Assembly: GCA_965200925.1 (NCBI GenBank)
Contig: OZ241738.1
Coordinates: 434,001-498,000 of the forward strand
Direction: 5' to 3'
From: WTGU01 sp965200925
GTDB taxonomy: Bacteria; Pseudomonadota; Alphaproteobacteria; UBA828
DNA length: 64,000 nt
Below, piece after piece: positions 1-10,882 of this stretch (position 1 is its first letter; the number at the start of each line of letters is the position of its first letter). Below the pieces are notes generated by a model, which saw only the letters and a program-made list of their open reading frames with translations, was not told the DNA's origin and searched no databases. Position numbers and translations under genes: made by a program.

Positions 1-929
1 GCCGTGGCCCATCCCACCTGGAGGCCGTGGCGGCGATGCCGGTACTTCAGCGCCACCCCCTCTTTCTCCTGCGAGGTCGACGCATCCGCCTGCCACTTGC
101 CGCGGAACGCCTCCACGCGAGCCCAGCCCGCTCCCTTCGCCGAACGCAGCGCAGCCATCCGCTCCTGGAACCCCGGCAGGTCGTTCAGCCCCAGCAGCAC
201 CGACGGCAGCGCCTCGTACACCCCCCGCCCGAATGCGGGGTCGGACTTCACCTGGATGGTCCGCTCGTCGATACCGCCCGGACCGCCCGGGAAGGCCCGA
301 CCCCGGGCTGCGTCCTCCGTCTCCTCCGGCCTTCGTTCGACCACCGCCACGAGCTCGCCCTGGTCCCTCGATACCCCTCCTTCAACCTTGCCGTCCTGTC
401 CGATCGTCAGCATCCCGCCCCGGCGGAACTGGACGCGCCCCTCGACCGTGCCGCCGACCCGCACCTCGCTGCCCGCAGCGGCCACGTCGATGTTCCCCGC
501 GACCGTGCTGTCGGGCTCCGTCGTGACCTTTGAAGGACGGGCCCCCAGGTCGATGATGTCGCCGGTGATCCTGCCGGCCACGCTCACCACCAGGTCGCCG
601 GCCGCATTCCGGATGGCGACCCCCTCGATGCCCGTGATCCAGCCGCTGCTGCCCACCGTCACCGTGCCGCCGTCGTCGAAGCGCACCCGCCCGGCCCTGC
701 CGTCCACCCTCACCGTGCTCGCGGCCAGATGCACGGTGCCCGTCACCGTGCCTCCGTCGGAGACGGTGACCGTGTGCTCGCCCGCCCCCAGGCCGAACAC
801 GTCCCCGGCGACCATGCCCGCCACGGTGAGGTCCAGATCGCCGGTCTCGCTGCGCAGCGCCTCGGTCCCGCCGTCGACCTCGACGCCCGTGAGCTTGCCG
901 GCGCCGGCTACCGTGACCGTGGCGCCGTT

Positions 930-1949
930 GGTGTAGAGCAGGCGTCCGATGCTGCCCACCACCGTCGGCAGGCCGGCGGGGTCGTGGACGGTGCCGGTGA
1001 CCGCGCCGCCTTCCCGCAGGTTCAGCGTCAGGGTGCCGCCGCTGGGGGCGCGCAGGTCTCCCGCCACCCGTCCTGCCACGGTCACGTCCAGGTCGCCGTC
1101 CTCGGCGCGCAGCGCCTCGGTCCTGCCGTCGACCTCGACGCCCGTGAGGGCGCCGGTCTGTGCCACCGTCACCGTGGCGCCGCTGGTGTAGAGGAGGCGT
1201 CCGATGCTGCCCACCACCGTCGGCAGGCCAACGGGGTCGTGGACGGTGCCGGTGACCGCGCCGCCTTCCTGCAGGTTCAGCGTCAGGGTGCCGCCGCTGG
1301 GGGCGCGCAGGTCTCCCGCCACCCGTCCTGCCACGGTCACGTCGAGGTCGCCGGCCTCGGCGCGCAGCGCCTCGGTCCTGCCGTCGACCTCGACGCCCGT
1401 GAGGGCGCCGGTCTGTGCCACCGTCACCGTGGCGCCGCTGGTGTAGAGGAGGCGTCCGATGCTGCCCACCACCGTCGGCAGGCCAACGGGGTCGTGGACG
1501 GTGCCGGTGACCGCGCCGCCTTCCTGCAGGTTCAGCGTCAGGGTGCCGCCGCTGGGGGCGCGCAGGTCGCCTGCTACCCGTCCTGCCACGGTCACGTCCA
1601 GATCGCCGGCCTCGGCGCGCAGCGCCTCGATCCCGCCGTCGACCTCGACGCCCGTGAGGGCGCCGGTCTGTGCCACCGTCACCGTGGCGCCGCTGGTGTA
1701 GAGGAGGCGCCCGATGCTGCCCACCACCGTCGGCAGGCCAACGGGGTCGTGGACGGTGCCGGTGACCGCGCCGCCTTCCTGCAGGTTCAGCGTCAGGGTG
1801 CCGCCGCTGGGGGCGCGCAGGTCGCCTGCTACCCGTCCTGCCACGGTCACGTCCAGATCGCCGGCCTCGGCGCGCAGCGCCTCGATCCCGCCGTCGACCT
1901 CGACGCCCGTGAGGGCGCCGGTCGCGGCCACCGTCACCGTGGCACCGCC
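930..1949 (-). repeat. Four 255-bp tandem repeats in autotransporter 1
   Basis: Near-identical 255-bp units start at 930, 1185, 1440 and 1695, and a diverged fifth begins at 1950. Each encodes 85 residues of passenger, including LTGVEVDGG, EALRAEAGDLDVTVAG and VHDPVGLPTVVGSIG. The unit length is a multiple of three, so recombination that changes copy number would keep the frame and alter passenger length. Confidence 0.9.
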
Positions 1950-4504
1950 ACTGTAGAGCAGCCGTCCGATGCTGCCCGCCAGGATCGACAGGCCGACCGG
2001 GTCGCGCACCGTTCCCGTGACCGCGCCGCCTTCCCTCACATCCAGCCTCAGGGCGCCGTCGCCCTGGATCCGGACATCGCCCTCCACCGTCCCGGCCACC
2101 GTCGCATGGAGATCGCTTGCGCCGTCGGAGAGCACGCCCACGCCCGATGTCGCGCCCACGCGCCCGGTCTTGCCCACCTCCAGCCGTCCGCCGTCGGCCA
2201 TATGCACGCCCGCGCCGGTCCCGCCCGTCACAGCGCCGTTCACCGTCACGCTCTGGGCGCGGAGGCCTCCCGTCCCGGCGCCCGCGCCGCGGACATGGAT
2301 CCCGTGCGCGCCGCCCGTGACGCGCGCGCCCTCGGCCACGCTCACCGCGATGGCGCCGTTGCTGTCGTGCGGGACCGCGTAGAGCGCCTCCACGCCGTTT
2401 CCTTCGGCGGCGATGGAGCCGCCCGTCACGTCCACATGAATGTCGCCGGCGTTGTAGGTCGCCGCGTGCTGGCGGACCGTGTTCTTCCACGCCGTCGTGT
2501 AGGTGGCGCCGGTCAGGGCGGTCAGTGCCGTCTCCAGTTCGCTGCCCGCGCCCTTCGTCAGGACGGCGTCCAGCGCCGTGCGCTCCGCGGCCGAGAGCGC
2601 GTCGCTGCCGCGGACGTGATCGGCGATCGCGGTGTGGGAGAGCGCCGCGGCGCGGACGCCCGCGCGCGAGAGGCCCAGGATCTCCTCCGCCGCCCGGTGC
2701 GCCGCCGGGCCGTCGCCGGTCGGCGCGGCGGACGATGTCGCGCGCTTCCTCAGAAGGTCCTGCGCCTCCGCCTTCCAAGCGGCGTCGTAGTCGTCGGGGA
2801 GCGCGCGAGCGCCGTCGTCAGCGCGTCCGAAGCGTCCGAATCCCCCGACGTAATCGCCGAGAGGACGGCCTGCTCCCCGGTCGACAGCGTCTCGTCGGCG
2901 CCCGCGATCCTGGCCCGGATGAAGGCGTCCGTCACCGACGCGCCGACCGTGACGTCCCCGCTCGACGTGACGTGGATCATCGGCGCGGTCCGGGCCGCGT
3001 CGTCCGCCGTTGTCGCGCCGGGGCCCATCGTGTGGCCGCTCGACCGCCGGGCCCAGGCGAGGATGCCGGCATTCCGCGCCTCTACGGCGCCCGCATGCGT
3101 CACAAGGATGCGCCCCGCCGCGCTCGCATCGTTCGTAAGCCGCCCCTCCATGCCGACGGCGAACGGCGCCGCGATCTCCGCCCCCGCGCCCGTCATCACG
3201 GTGGCGGATCCGAGGCCCAAGTGGAATCCCGCGAGACCTCTTGCGTTCAGACCCTCGGCGGAAACGGCGCCCGCCGCGTCGATGGTAAGCCCCTCCGTGC
3301 TCGCGCCGGTTCCATACATGTAGACGTAGGCGCCGTAGGCGCCGTCGCCCGCCGTCGCGATGGAGCCGCCCGTCATCTCGATGGAGCCCGCTCCGGCCGG
3401 CCCCCGCTTTAAGACGACAATCCCGTTGGCGCCCGCCCCCGCCGTCTCGATCGAGCCGCCCGTCATGCGCACCGAGACATCGCCGCGCCCGTTGTTGCTC
3501 TCGGCGTAAACCCCGTGGGCGTAGAAGTTAAAAGTGGCAATGGTGTGGGTCCCGCCCCGCGTGCGGACCGTTCCGCCTTCGAGGACGACGGACACGTTCG
3601 AGGCGCCTGTCCCCGTATATGAGGAATACGCATTGAGGCCCCGGGATCCGTTCCCCGTCGTCTCGACGAGGCCGTCGCGCATCGTGATCGTGGTGTTGCC
3701 CGACCCGCGGTTGTTGGTGTTGACGCCGTGGGCGGTGCGGTCAGTCGTCTTGACCGTGGAGTTCGCGCCCGCGACGGTGACGGCTATGTTGCCCGCCGTG
3801 CCGGAGACGCTCCGCGAGGCGCCGATGCCGGTGCTTGGCGTTGCGATGGAGCCGCCGGTCAGGCCGATGGTGAGATCGCCGTTCCCGCTGTGGTCGCCGG
3901 TGAGGCCGCGCACGCCCGCCCCCGTCGCCTCGATGGCGCCGCCGCTCATGTTGACGGTTAAACTGCCCGTCCCTTGGTGGTGGCCCAAAACGACGGCGCC
4001 GGTCGCCCCCGTTCTCGACAGGGAGCCGCCGGTCACGTCGATGCTGACGTTGCCCGTCCCGCTCGCGCGCCTGCCCCTGATGGCATAGGCGTTCGACCCC
4101 CGCGTCTCGATGGAGCCGCCGCTCATGCGGACGACTATGGCGCCGCCGCCGGTCGCTCCGTCGTGCCGGGCATGCATGCCGTGACCGGCGGTCCCCCTGC
4201 CTACGACGGTTCCGGCCGTCATGCGAAACTCGATGCCGCCGGTACCGCCGTGACGGGCCAGGATGCTCGCCTCGTTGGCGGTGGAATGGTCGATGCTGGC
4301 GTTCCCCGGGGCGACGAGGATGTCGGCCGCGCCGCTGGATTCGACGCATTCGATTTTCCCGGTGCCCGTGGGCGGCCCGCCGCGGCACACGTTCGTCTGC
4401 GCCGGCGCGTGCCCGGCCCACAAGGCGAGCGCGAGCAGCAACCCCGGCGCGAGCGTGGCGGCCAGCGTCCGAGTGCTCATGACGCGCTCCCTGAGCCGCC
4501 CGTG

Positions 4505-4536
<32 letters not shown>

Positions 4537-4622
4537 GATGAACGGTCAAGCGTTCCATGGCTTCCTCTCTCAGATGGAGGTACCCGCCACGGCGGCGAGT
4601 GCTCCCGAATGAGGCTGCAAAA

Positions 4623-4652
4623 CTTATAGGCAACCTTCGCGTCCGAAGACAA
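4623..4652 (-). promoter_or_regulatory. Candidate sigma70-type promoter for autotransporter 1
   Basis: On the minus strand TTGTCT (4652-4647) and TATAAG (4628-4623) are separated by 18 bases. Transcription would start near 4616, giving a leader of about 60 bases to ATG 4558. This is the best match upstream of the gene, judged by eye only. Confidence 0.45.
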
Positions 4653-4771
4653 CAGGCCGGCCGCTTCCTTGTCCAGGGCCATCCTTGCCCGAACCCACCC
4701 GGTCGTGTCCCCGAAGGCCCGCACACCGGGAAGCGCCGCGGTGCGCGGCCTCGGGATGTCAAACTGAGATA

Positions 4772-5193
4772 CTACCCATAGTCGCCGCCTCCGTCCGGGG
4801 CGAACAGGTATCGTCCACCGGTCAGATGTGTGCGCACCTCTTCTCCGTTGCGCATCACGTCGACGCCTGCCCCGTGTTCCCGGCAGGCAGGCCAGCCGAG
4901 CCCGCCGATGCGTCGTGCCTGCCACTCCTCGCGGTCAACCTCTTCGTACCACCAACGCACCTTCCTGACCGTCCCGGGGCCGATATTCGCAACCACGAGT
5001 TCGCGCTGCGGCAACACTCCGCCGAGCCGGGGGTAGAGCCATGCCCGCGCGTCGGGCCGCTCTTTGCTTCGACCTCTGCCGGACCCGTCTGGCGTTTGGT
5101 CTCATGCACCGGCCCCTTGGTTGCCCATAGCAGCCCCCACGTCGCAAGCACGATCCCCGCGGCGCACACGAGGTTCGTTATTGTGGCGATCAT
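4772..5193 (-). pseudogene. Small membrane-anchored protein, frameshifted
   Basis: The minus-strand frame starting at 5193 gives an N-terminal hydrophobic segment (ITNLVCAAGIVLATWGLLWA) and a polar stretch. A second frame, open from about 5100 to 4772, continues with a compact soluble domain (RELVVANIGPG, KVRWWYEEVDREEW, RRIGGLGWPACREHG). Joined, they would make a single-pass protein of about 140 residues. The change of frame falls between about 5045 and 5100. I do not recognise the family. The alternative is two unrelated small ORFs, which I find less likely because neither has both a good start and a good end. Confidence 0.4.
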
Positions 5194-5241
5194 CCCCCCA
5201 GTCGACCGCTTCCATCGCCGCGGAGAGTGTTGCGGCGGCAC

Positions 5242-5496
5242 TCACGTCCATCCTCTTCGTCCTCCAGGACTCTCGGCGCGTCCCCGCGCGCGTTCCGGTC
5301 GTCCCCTGCCTGCTTCACTTGGCCTCTCTTGAGGCCGGCTCTCTTCCGAGTCATCTGGTCGACATCCGCCAACCCTGGGCGAACGCATCGATATGATGGG
5401 GTCGTGAGACCTTGGACAGCCCCGGCGAGCGAACGCGGTGAACCGTTCGGGTTCGAGCGCCTCGCGTCCCTCGCACTCTTCAAGACCGAGCGCTGC
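5242..5496. other. Gap before vapBC with no recognisable gene
   Basis: I see no supportable gene here. The ORFs in this stretch are low-complexity arginine- and proline-rich translations. The interval ends at the candidate vapBC promoter. Confidence 0.4.
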
Positions 5497-5525
5497 TTGA
5501 TACGGCGCATGACGAGAGATAGGTT
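5497..5525 (+). promoter_or_regulatory. Candidate vapBC promoter
   Basis: TTGATA at 5497-5502 and TAGGTT at 5520-5525 are separated by 17 bases. Initiation near 5532 would leave a very short leader before the antitoxin ATG at 5548, as is common in autoregulated toxin-antitoxin operons. The -35 is good and the -10 is weak. Confidence 0.4.
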
Positions 5526-5547
5526 GAAGCGCCCTCGGGGGACGCCC

Positions 5548-5799
5548 ATGCGCACTACGCTCGACATCGACGACGACGTCCTTGCGGCGGCGAAGGAACT
5601 TGCCAGACGGGAGCGGACGACGACCGGGAAGTTGGTCTCGGACGTGATGCGCGAGGCCTTTCAGACGCGCTCGCATCCCGCGCCCGCCGACAGGCCGCGA
5701 CGCGTATTGCACGTACATGGCTTCGATCCCATTCCGGCGGGGGGAGCCGTCCTCACCGACGAACCGGTCAACGAGCTTCGTGAGGAGGCGGGGGTCTGA
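5548..5799 (+). CDS. vapB: VapB-type antitoxin
   Basis: An 83-residue protein opening MRTTLDIDDDVLAAAKELA, the ribbon-helix-helix signature of the short VapB/DUF2191-type antitoxins. These dimers bind their own promoter through the N-terminal strand, while the C-terminal tail blocks the toxin. ATG 5548 is chosen because the family motif begins exactly there and GGGGGA precedes it; the longer upstream frame is arginine-rich and has no such motif. The toxin starts three bases after the stop, so the two are translated together. The pair is presumably autoregulated. Confidence 0.85.
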   Translation: MRTTLDIDDDVLAAAKELARRERTTTGKLVSDVMREAFQTRSHPAPADRPRRVLHVHGFDPIPAGGAVLTDEPVNELREEAGV

Positions 5800-5802
5800 T
5801 CC

Positions 5803-6231
5803 GTGAGGGCGTTGCTCGACGTCAACGTCCTGATCGCACTGCTCGACGAGAACCACATCCATCACGCGGTGGCATCGGACTGGCTCGCGGAGCGCATCGA
5901 GTCGGGATGGGCCTCCTGTCCCCTGACGCAGAACGGGTGCGTTCGCATCCTCTCCCAACCCCGATATCCCAACGCCTTGGGCGTCGGGGAAGCCATGGCG
6001 CATCTCCGGGCCGCCGTGTCCACGCCGCATCACCGGTTCATCGCCGACGACGTAAGCCTGCTCGACGATGCCGTCGTGGACCGTCGGCGGTTGTCGGGAC
6101 CCCGGCAAGTGACGGACGTCTATCTTCCGGCGCTCGCCGTTGCGCATGGCGCCCGGATGGTCACGCTCGACAAGTCCATACCGCTGTCCGCCGTCCCCGG
6201 CGCAAGCGAGGGATCCCTGGTGGCGATTTGA
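5803..6231 (+). CDS. vapC: VapC-type PIN-domain toxin
   Basis: A 142-residue PIN nuclease with a GTG start. The first catalytic Asp is in ALLDVNVLIALLDENHIHH. A middle acidic motif (QVTDVYLPALAVAHGARMVT) and the final TLDKSIPL region supply the remaining metal ligands. The length is normal for VapC, and family members are site-specific endoribonucleases. It follows the antitoxin with a three-base gap. All expected acidic residues are present, so I read it as an active toxin. Confidence 0.9.
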   Translation: MRALLDVNVLIALLDENHIHHAVASDWLAERIESGWASCPLTQNGCVRILSQPRYPNALGVGEAMAHLRAAVSTPHHRFIADDVSLLDDAVVDRRRLSGPRQVTDVYLPALAVAHGARMVTLDKSIPLSAVPGASEGSLVAI

Positions 6232-6370
6232 TCCGTGGTCCGAGACGCGCGCAAGGCGCACACATGCCGAATGCGGCTCCGGCGCTCGGGAGCGGCCCTC
6301 ATGCGAAGAATGTTCCAACCCGGTCTCGCGACCTCCCGCGGGCACGCACGACCGGATAGCGACGCCAACC

Positions 6371-7030
6371 ATGTGCGGCCGCTTCACGCAGACCTTCACC
6401 TGGGATCAGGCGGCTCTGTTTCTCGGTTTGTCCGGCGCGCCGCCGAACCTGCGCCCCCGCTACAACGTGGCGCCGAGTCAGGATGTGGCGGTCGTTCGGG
6501 CTGACCGTGACGGTCGCCGTCTTTCGATGCTGCGCTGGGGCTTGGTGCCGGGATGGGCCAAGGACCCGCGCATCGGCCACAAGCTCATCAACGCGCGTTC
6601 GGAGACGGCGCGGGAGAAGCCCTCGTTCCGGGCCGCGTTCGCCTCCCGCCGCTGCCTGGTCCCGACGGACGGGTTCTACGAATGGAAGCGCGAGGGAAGG
6701 GCGAAGCAACCCTGGCTGATCGGCATGAAGGACCGCGAGCCGTTCGCCTTCGCGGGCCTCTGGGAGCGCTGGTCTGCGCCGTGCGGCGGAGCGGAAACGC
6801 TGGAGACCTTCACCATTCTCACGACGAGCGCCAACGAGACCGTGGCGCCGATCCATCACCGGATGCCGGCGATCCTGGCGCCGGAGGCGTTCGGCCCCTG
6901 GCTCGCGGGCGCGGATGTTGCGCCCGGCCCGTGCCCGCCGGAGACCATGACCGCCTGGCCCGTGAGCACCTTCGTCAACCGTCCCGCGAACGACGATCCG
7001 CGATGCATCGAGCCGGTCGCCGCGGGGTAA
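6371..7030 (+). CDS. yedK: SOS response-associated peptidase (HMCES/YedK family)
   Basis: A 219-residue SRAP protein. It begins MCGRFTQTF, and Cys2 is the catalytic residue that cross-links to abasic sites in single-stranded DNA. Other conserved stations are PRYNVAPSQ, LRWGLVPGWAKD, INARSETAREKPSF, RCLVPTDGFYEW (Asn and Glu near the active site) and HHRMPAIL (active-site His). ATG 6371 is fixed by the need for Cys2. The family protects abasic sites during replication. In accessory regions it often sits on plasmid- or phage-like segments beside the small genes that follow here. Confidence 0.93.
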   Translation: MCGRFTQTFTWDQAALFLGLSGAPPNLRPRYNVAPSQDVAVVRADRDGRRLSMLRWGLVPGWAKDPRIGHKLINARSETAREKPSFRAAFASRRCLVPTDGFYEWKREGRAKQPWLIGMKDREPFAFAGLWERWSAPCGGAETLETFTILTTSANETVAPIHHRMPAILAPEAFGPWLAGADVAPGPCPPETMTAWPVSTFVNRPANDDPRCIEPVAAG

Positions 7031-7064
7031 CCCCGGGGTGCAGCCGGCCGATACGACGCTTTCG

Positions 7065-7265
7065 ATGACTTCGGACCTCGACATCCGGCGCGCGGCCGTA
7101 TTGCTCGCGAAGCACCACGGCGACGGTGCGCCCGCCCATGCCGCGAAGCGCACGGCCGAGCTCCTGGCCGCCGGCGCCCTCGATGGCCACGGGATGTGGT
7201 TGCGGATTTCGTCGGCCCTCGAAGTGCATCTCCGCGAGCGCGCCGATCACGATCCGCTGCACTGA
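7065..7265 (+). CDS. Small DUF6961-like protein
   Basis: A 66-residue protein starting MTSDLDIRRAAVLLAKHHG and ending ISSALEVHLRERADHDPLH. The pattern (small helical protein, Asp-rich start, KHHG..AP.HAA..A centre) resembles short proteins I know as DUF6961, found with mobile segments in Alphaproteobacteria. The function is unknown. ATG 7065 is preferred to the in-frame GTG at 7038 because the recognisable sequence begins there. It follows yedK by 34 bases and may be cotranscribed with it. Confidence 0.5.
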   Translation: MTSDLDIRRAAVLLAKHHGDGAPAHAAKRTAELLAAGALDGHGMWLRISSALEVHLRERADHDPLH

Positions 7266-7649
7266 GGATACGCATCCAGGCAACCTGCTCGCCGGGTCGG
7301 TGTGTTGCCGCCGGGATAGCGGGCCCGACACTCACGGCAACCCGTAACCCGCATCTGCGACGCCCGACCCGCTCCTCTCCCGCCCGACGTTCGCGCGCCG
7401 CCCGGAGGCCGAGCCGGGCCGGGGAGGGGTGAAGGCGGGGCGTCCGAGAGCGCATCCGCGCCGGACGGGAAGAGCGCGACCGCGTACTCGCGGCGGCCGG
7501 GGATCGCCTGATCGTCGCGGTCTCGACTCGCGACACGTTCCGGGGCGCGGTTCGCCGGCGACTCGATCTCATTCCCGACATCCCGGGTGCTCCCGGGCAC
7601 CGGCACCCCGGCCGCATGGCCCCGGCCGCGCCGCATGGAGGTTTCCGCC
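7266..7649. other. Interval with no convincing gene
   Basis: About 380 bases of GC-rich sequence. One plus-strand stretch near 7450-7600 translates to something gene-like (ERDRVLAAAGDRLIVAVST, then DTFRGAVRRRLDLIPDIPG) but has no start codon and opens after a stop. It may be the middle of an eroded gene. I cannot assign it. Confidence 0.3.
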
Positions 7650-7784
7650 ATGGAGAGCACCAACATCACGGATGAGCACAAGCGCGTCTTCGAGATGCTC
7701 AAGAGCGGGGAGTACGGGAACTTCGCGCTGTTCTCGTGCTTCGTGAACGGCGAGCCGGGATGCGGACGGGAATCCGGATACGAC
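7650..7784 (+). pseudogene. DUF6117-like gene, 3' end replaced
   Basis: ATG 7650 follows a GGAGG. It encodes MESTNITDEHKRVFEMLKSG, then EYGNFALFSCFVNGEPG, which matches the conserved start of small DUF6117-like proteins. The conserved remainder (usually about 50 more residues) is missing. After about 7770 the sequence becomes internal autotransporter DNA in a different frame. The ORF as read stops at 7880 with meaningless sequence. This is a recombination junction rather than point decay. Confidence 0.6.
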
Positions 7785-7785
7785 C

Positions 7786-10700
7786 GAGGGCCGGGTATCG
7801 CCTTCGAGGCTGGTGTTCACGGTGCAGAACTGGGAGACGACGCAGACGGTGACGGTGACGGGGGCGGACGACGACGTTGATGACGGGGACGTGGCCTGGA
7901 AGGTGCGCCTGGACCCGTCGAGCGGGGACGTCAACTACGACGGCCTCCCCCATGTGGACGTGGACGTGACCACCAACGACGACGACGGTCCGCCGACGGT
8001 GACGCTGGTTCTGTCGGAGCCGGATGCGGCGTCGCCGGACGCGATTTCGGAGAACGACGGTGTGTCGACGGTGACGGCTGTGCTGTCGCACCCGTCGGTT
8101 GAGCCGACGACGGTGACGGCGGCGCCGGTGTCGCCGGCGACGGAAGACGACTACACGCTGAGCACGGCGACGACGCTGACGATCGCGGCGGGGAACATAT
8201 CGAGCGGCGGCGTGGTGACGATCAGGGCGCGCGACAACCACGTGGACGCGCCGAACAAGATGGTGACGGTCTCGGCGGGGACTCCGGTGAACGATCGCGC
8301 CGAGGCGGACGGAACGACGATGACCGTGACGGACGCGACGCTGACCATCGTGGACGACGACGAGAAGGGGCTCGTGTTCACTCCGGCGGCGGTGGTCGAG
8401 GTGGGGGAGGGTGCGCGGCAGGCGCGCTACACGGTGCATCTGAACTCGAAGCCCACGGGGCCGGTGACGGTGGCGCTCACGACGGACGGCGCGGTGCAGG
8501 CGTCGCCGGAGACGCTGACCTTCACGACCACGATGGGCACGATGGGAAGCTGGGACACGGCGCAGACGGTGACGGCGACCGTGGGGTCGGCGGTGGGCGC
8601 GGACGGCTATGCCGCGGCGCTGTCGGTCGCGCACGCGGCGTCGGGCGGCGATTACGGCGGCGGCGACGGCGTGACGGGGACGATGAGCGTGTCGGTGGCG
8701 GGGGCGACCCGGATTCGGATTGCGGGTGCGGACACGACGACCACGGCGACCTACGGCGTCGCGGGGCGCCGAGTGACGGTGACGGTGGAGTCCGGAACGC
8801 CGGCGGGGATCGAGGTCGACCTGGAGGGCGTGGGCGCGGGTCCGCCACTGGCGCTGACGGTCTCGCCAGAGGTCGCTGCGGCGACGGTGGCAGAGGCGGC
8901 GGGCGACGGCTTCGGCGGTCTGGCGGAGACGCTGGCGGCGGCGCGGACGGTGGTGGACATCAGCGTGACGACGGGTTCGGTTCCGTCGTCGGGCGTGGAG
9001 ATCTGCCTGCCGGTGAGCGCCGGCCTGCGGGCGGCGGCCGGTGTGCGGGACGGGTCGGCCGATCGTGCCCTGCTGTTGCTGCGCCATGACGGCAGTGCCT
9101 GGGCGGAGGCGGGGGAGGAGAGCGCTTCTTCCTACGACGCGGATCGGATGCGTGTCTGCGCGTCCGGCGTGGCGTCGTTCTCGCCGTTCGCGGTGGGCTA
9201 CAAGGACGTGGCGCCGTCCTTTGAGGAGGACTTCCCGGAGGCGTTTGTCTGGGATGTGGACGAGGAGATCGAGCCGGTGACGCTGCCGGCGGCGACCGGC
9301 GACGGGACCATAGAGTACGCGCTGTCGCCGGCGTTGCCGGAGGGCGTCGAGCGCGACCGGGCGGCAGCTGTCGGGGACGCCGACGGCGGAGATGGGGGTC
9401 ACGGACTACGTCTGGACGGCGACGGACGCCGACGAGCAGGTTGCGCGGCTGGAGTTCACCATCGAGGTGGTCCCGGCGCTCGACAAGGCGCGGGCGCGTC
9501 TTGCGGCGATCAACAGGTCGGTTCTGCCGGAGCTGTCGCGGGCGCCGTGGGGGAGCGTGGTGGAGGCGGTGACGGGCCGTCTGGAGTCCTCGGGCGCGGG
9601 TTCGGGAATGGCGGACACGCTGGCCTCGGCGCTGAAGGCGCGGGAGGGCGCGCAGGACGAGTCCGGGATGACGTGGAGCGACGTCGTGGAGGGGCGGACG
9701 TTCGCGGTGGCGCTGGGCGGCGACGGCAGCGGGGCCGATGGCGGCGCGGGTGGCGTCGGCGGTGCGGGCGCGGTGATGTGGGGCGGCGGGAGCCGGCGTT
9801 CGCTGTCGCTGGACAAGGGGCCGCTGGACTGGTCGGGCGACGTGTTCGCGGCGCACGTGGGCGTCGACGCGCCGATGGAGGGCAGTCTGCGGGGCGGTCT
9901 TGCGGCGTCGTGGATCGAGGGCGAGATCGAGTACACGGACCGGAGCGGGGATGCGGCGGTCGCGGGCGTCCACGAGAGCCGTCTGACGGCGGTGCATCCG
10001 TATGCGGGCTGGTCCGGTTCGGACGGCTCGCGCCTGTGGGGCGCGCTGGGCTACGGCGAGGGCGAGATCGAGATCGTCGAAGCGGAGGTGGTGGAGCGTT
10101 TCGGGGTCCAGAAGGGCGACAGCGCGTTCGTGGGCGTTGCGGCGGGCGGCTCGGTTCCGGTGGTGTCGGCGGACGGGCTGGTGCTGTCGCTGAAGGGATC
10201 GGGGAAGGCGACGCGCTATTCGGTGGCGGACAACGGACTGGCGCTCGAGGAGGTGTCTGTGAACACGCGGCGCCTGCGGCTTGCGGCGGAGGCGCGGCGG
10301 ATGTGGGCGCTGGCGGGCGGGGGCGCGTTCACGCCGTCGCTCGAGGTTGGCGCGCGCTGGGACGGCGGCGACGGGGAGACGGGCGCGGGGATGGAGCTGG
10401 GCGGCGGCCTGGAGTGGGCGCTGCCCTCGCGCGGCCTGACGGTGGCGGCGCGTGGCCGGACGCTGGCGGCGCATCGGGGCGACGTGGAGGAATGGGGCGT
10501 GTCGGGATCGGCGCATCTGTCGCCCGGGCCCGGGGGCCGGGGCCTGTCGCTGTCGCCGCGTTGGGGTGCCGCGGAGAGCGGTCTCGCGCGGCTGTGGGAC
10601 GAAGGGATGACGGGCCGCGCGTCGTCGGGCGGCGCCGAGGCTGACGCCGACACGGCGCATCTGGATGCGGAGGTAGGGTACGGGATCGGGTTCTGGGAGG

Positions 10701-10882
10701 GGTCCGGTCTGGCGACGCCCCATGCCGGGATCGGCTACGGGAGCGATGGCGAGCGTCACTACCGGCTGGGGACGCGGTTCGAATTCGGGCCGGACGTGGC
10801 GGTGGGCCTCCGGGCCGAACGCAAGGAAGGCGCCGCCGACCCCGAACACGGCGCCCGCCTCGAACTGCGGCTGAGATGGTAG
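7786..10882 (+). pseudogene. Autotransporter 2: 5'-truncated, frameshifted partial paralogue of the giant
   Basis: From about 7785 the DNA matches the giant gene from about 25210 onward, with near-identical stretches at the left end (coding for VSPSRLVFTVQNWET). It holds two Calx-beta-like modules, a He_PIG-like module (RQLSGTPTAE, DYVWTATDADEQ) and a complete C-terminal beta-barrel ending LELRLRW. There is no signal peptide; the first start in frame is an internal GTG at 7813. The frame open from 7813 is left at about 9345-9365 (ALPEGVERDR) and homology resumes one frame over (RQLSGTPTAE) to the stop at 10882. Without export signal or continuous frame it should not make a surface protein. 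It could serve as a silent donor for recombination with the giant gene. Confidence 0.85.

Noticed and set aside
382..2778. 798-codon minus-strand ORF across autotransporter 1
   Set aside because: Arg/Gly-rich with no domain; the true coding frame in this stretch is another one that continues the autotransporter and has no stop before the edge.
5190..5567. Minus-strand ORFs opposite the vapBC promoter region
   Set aside because: Arg-rich shadows overlapping a well-supported plus-strand operon.
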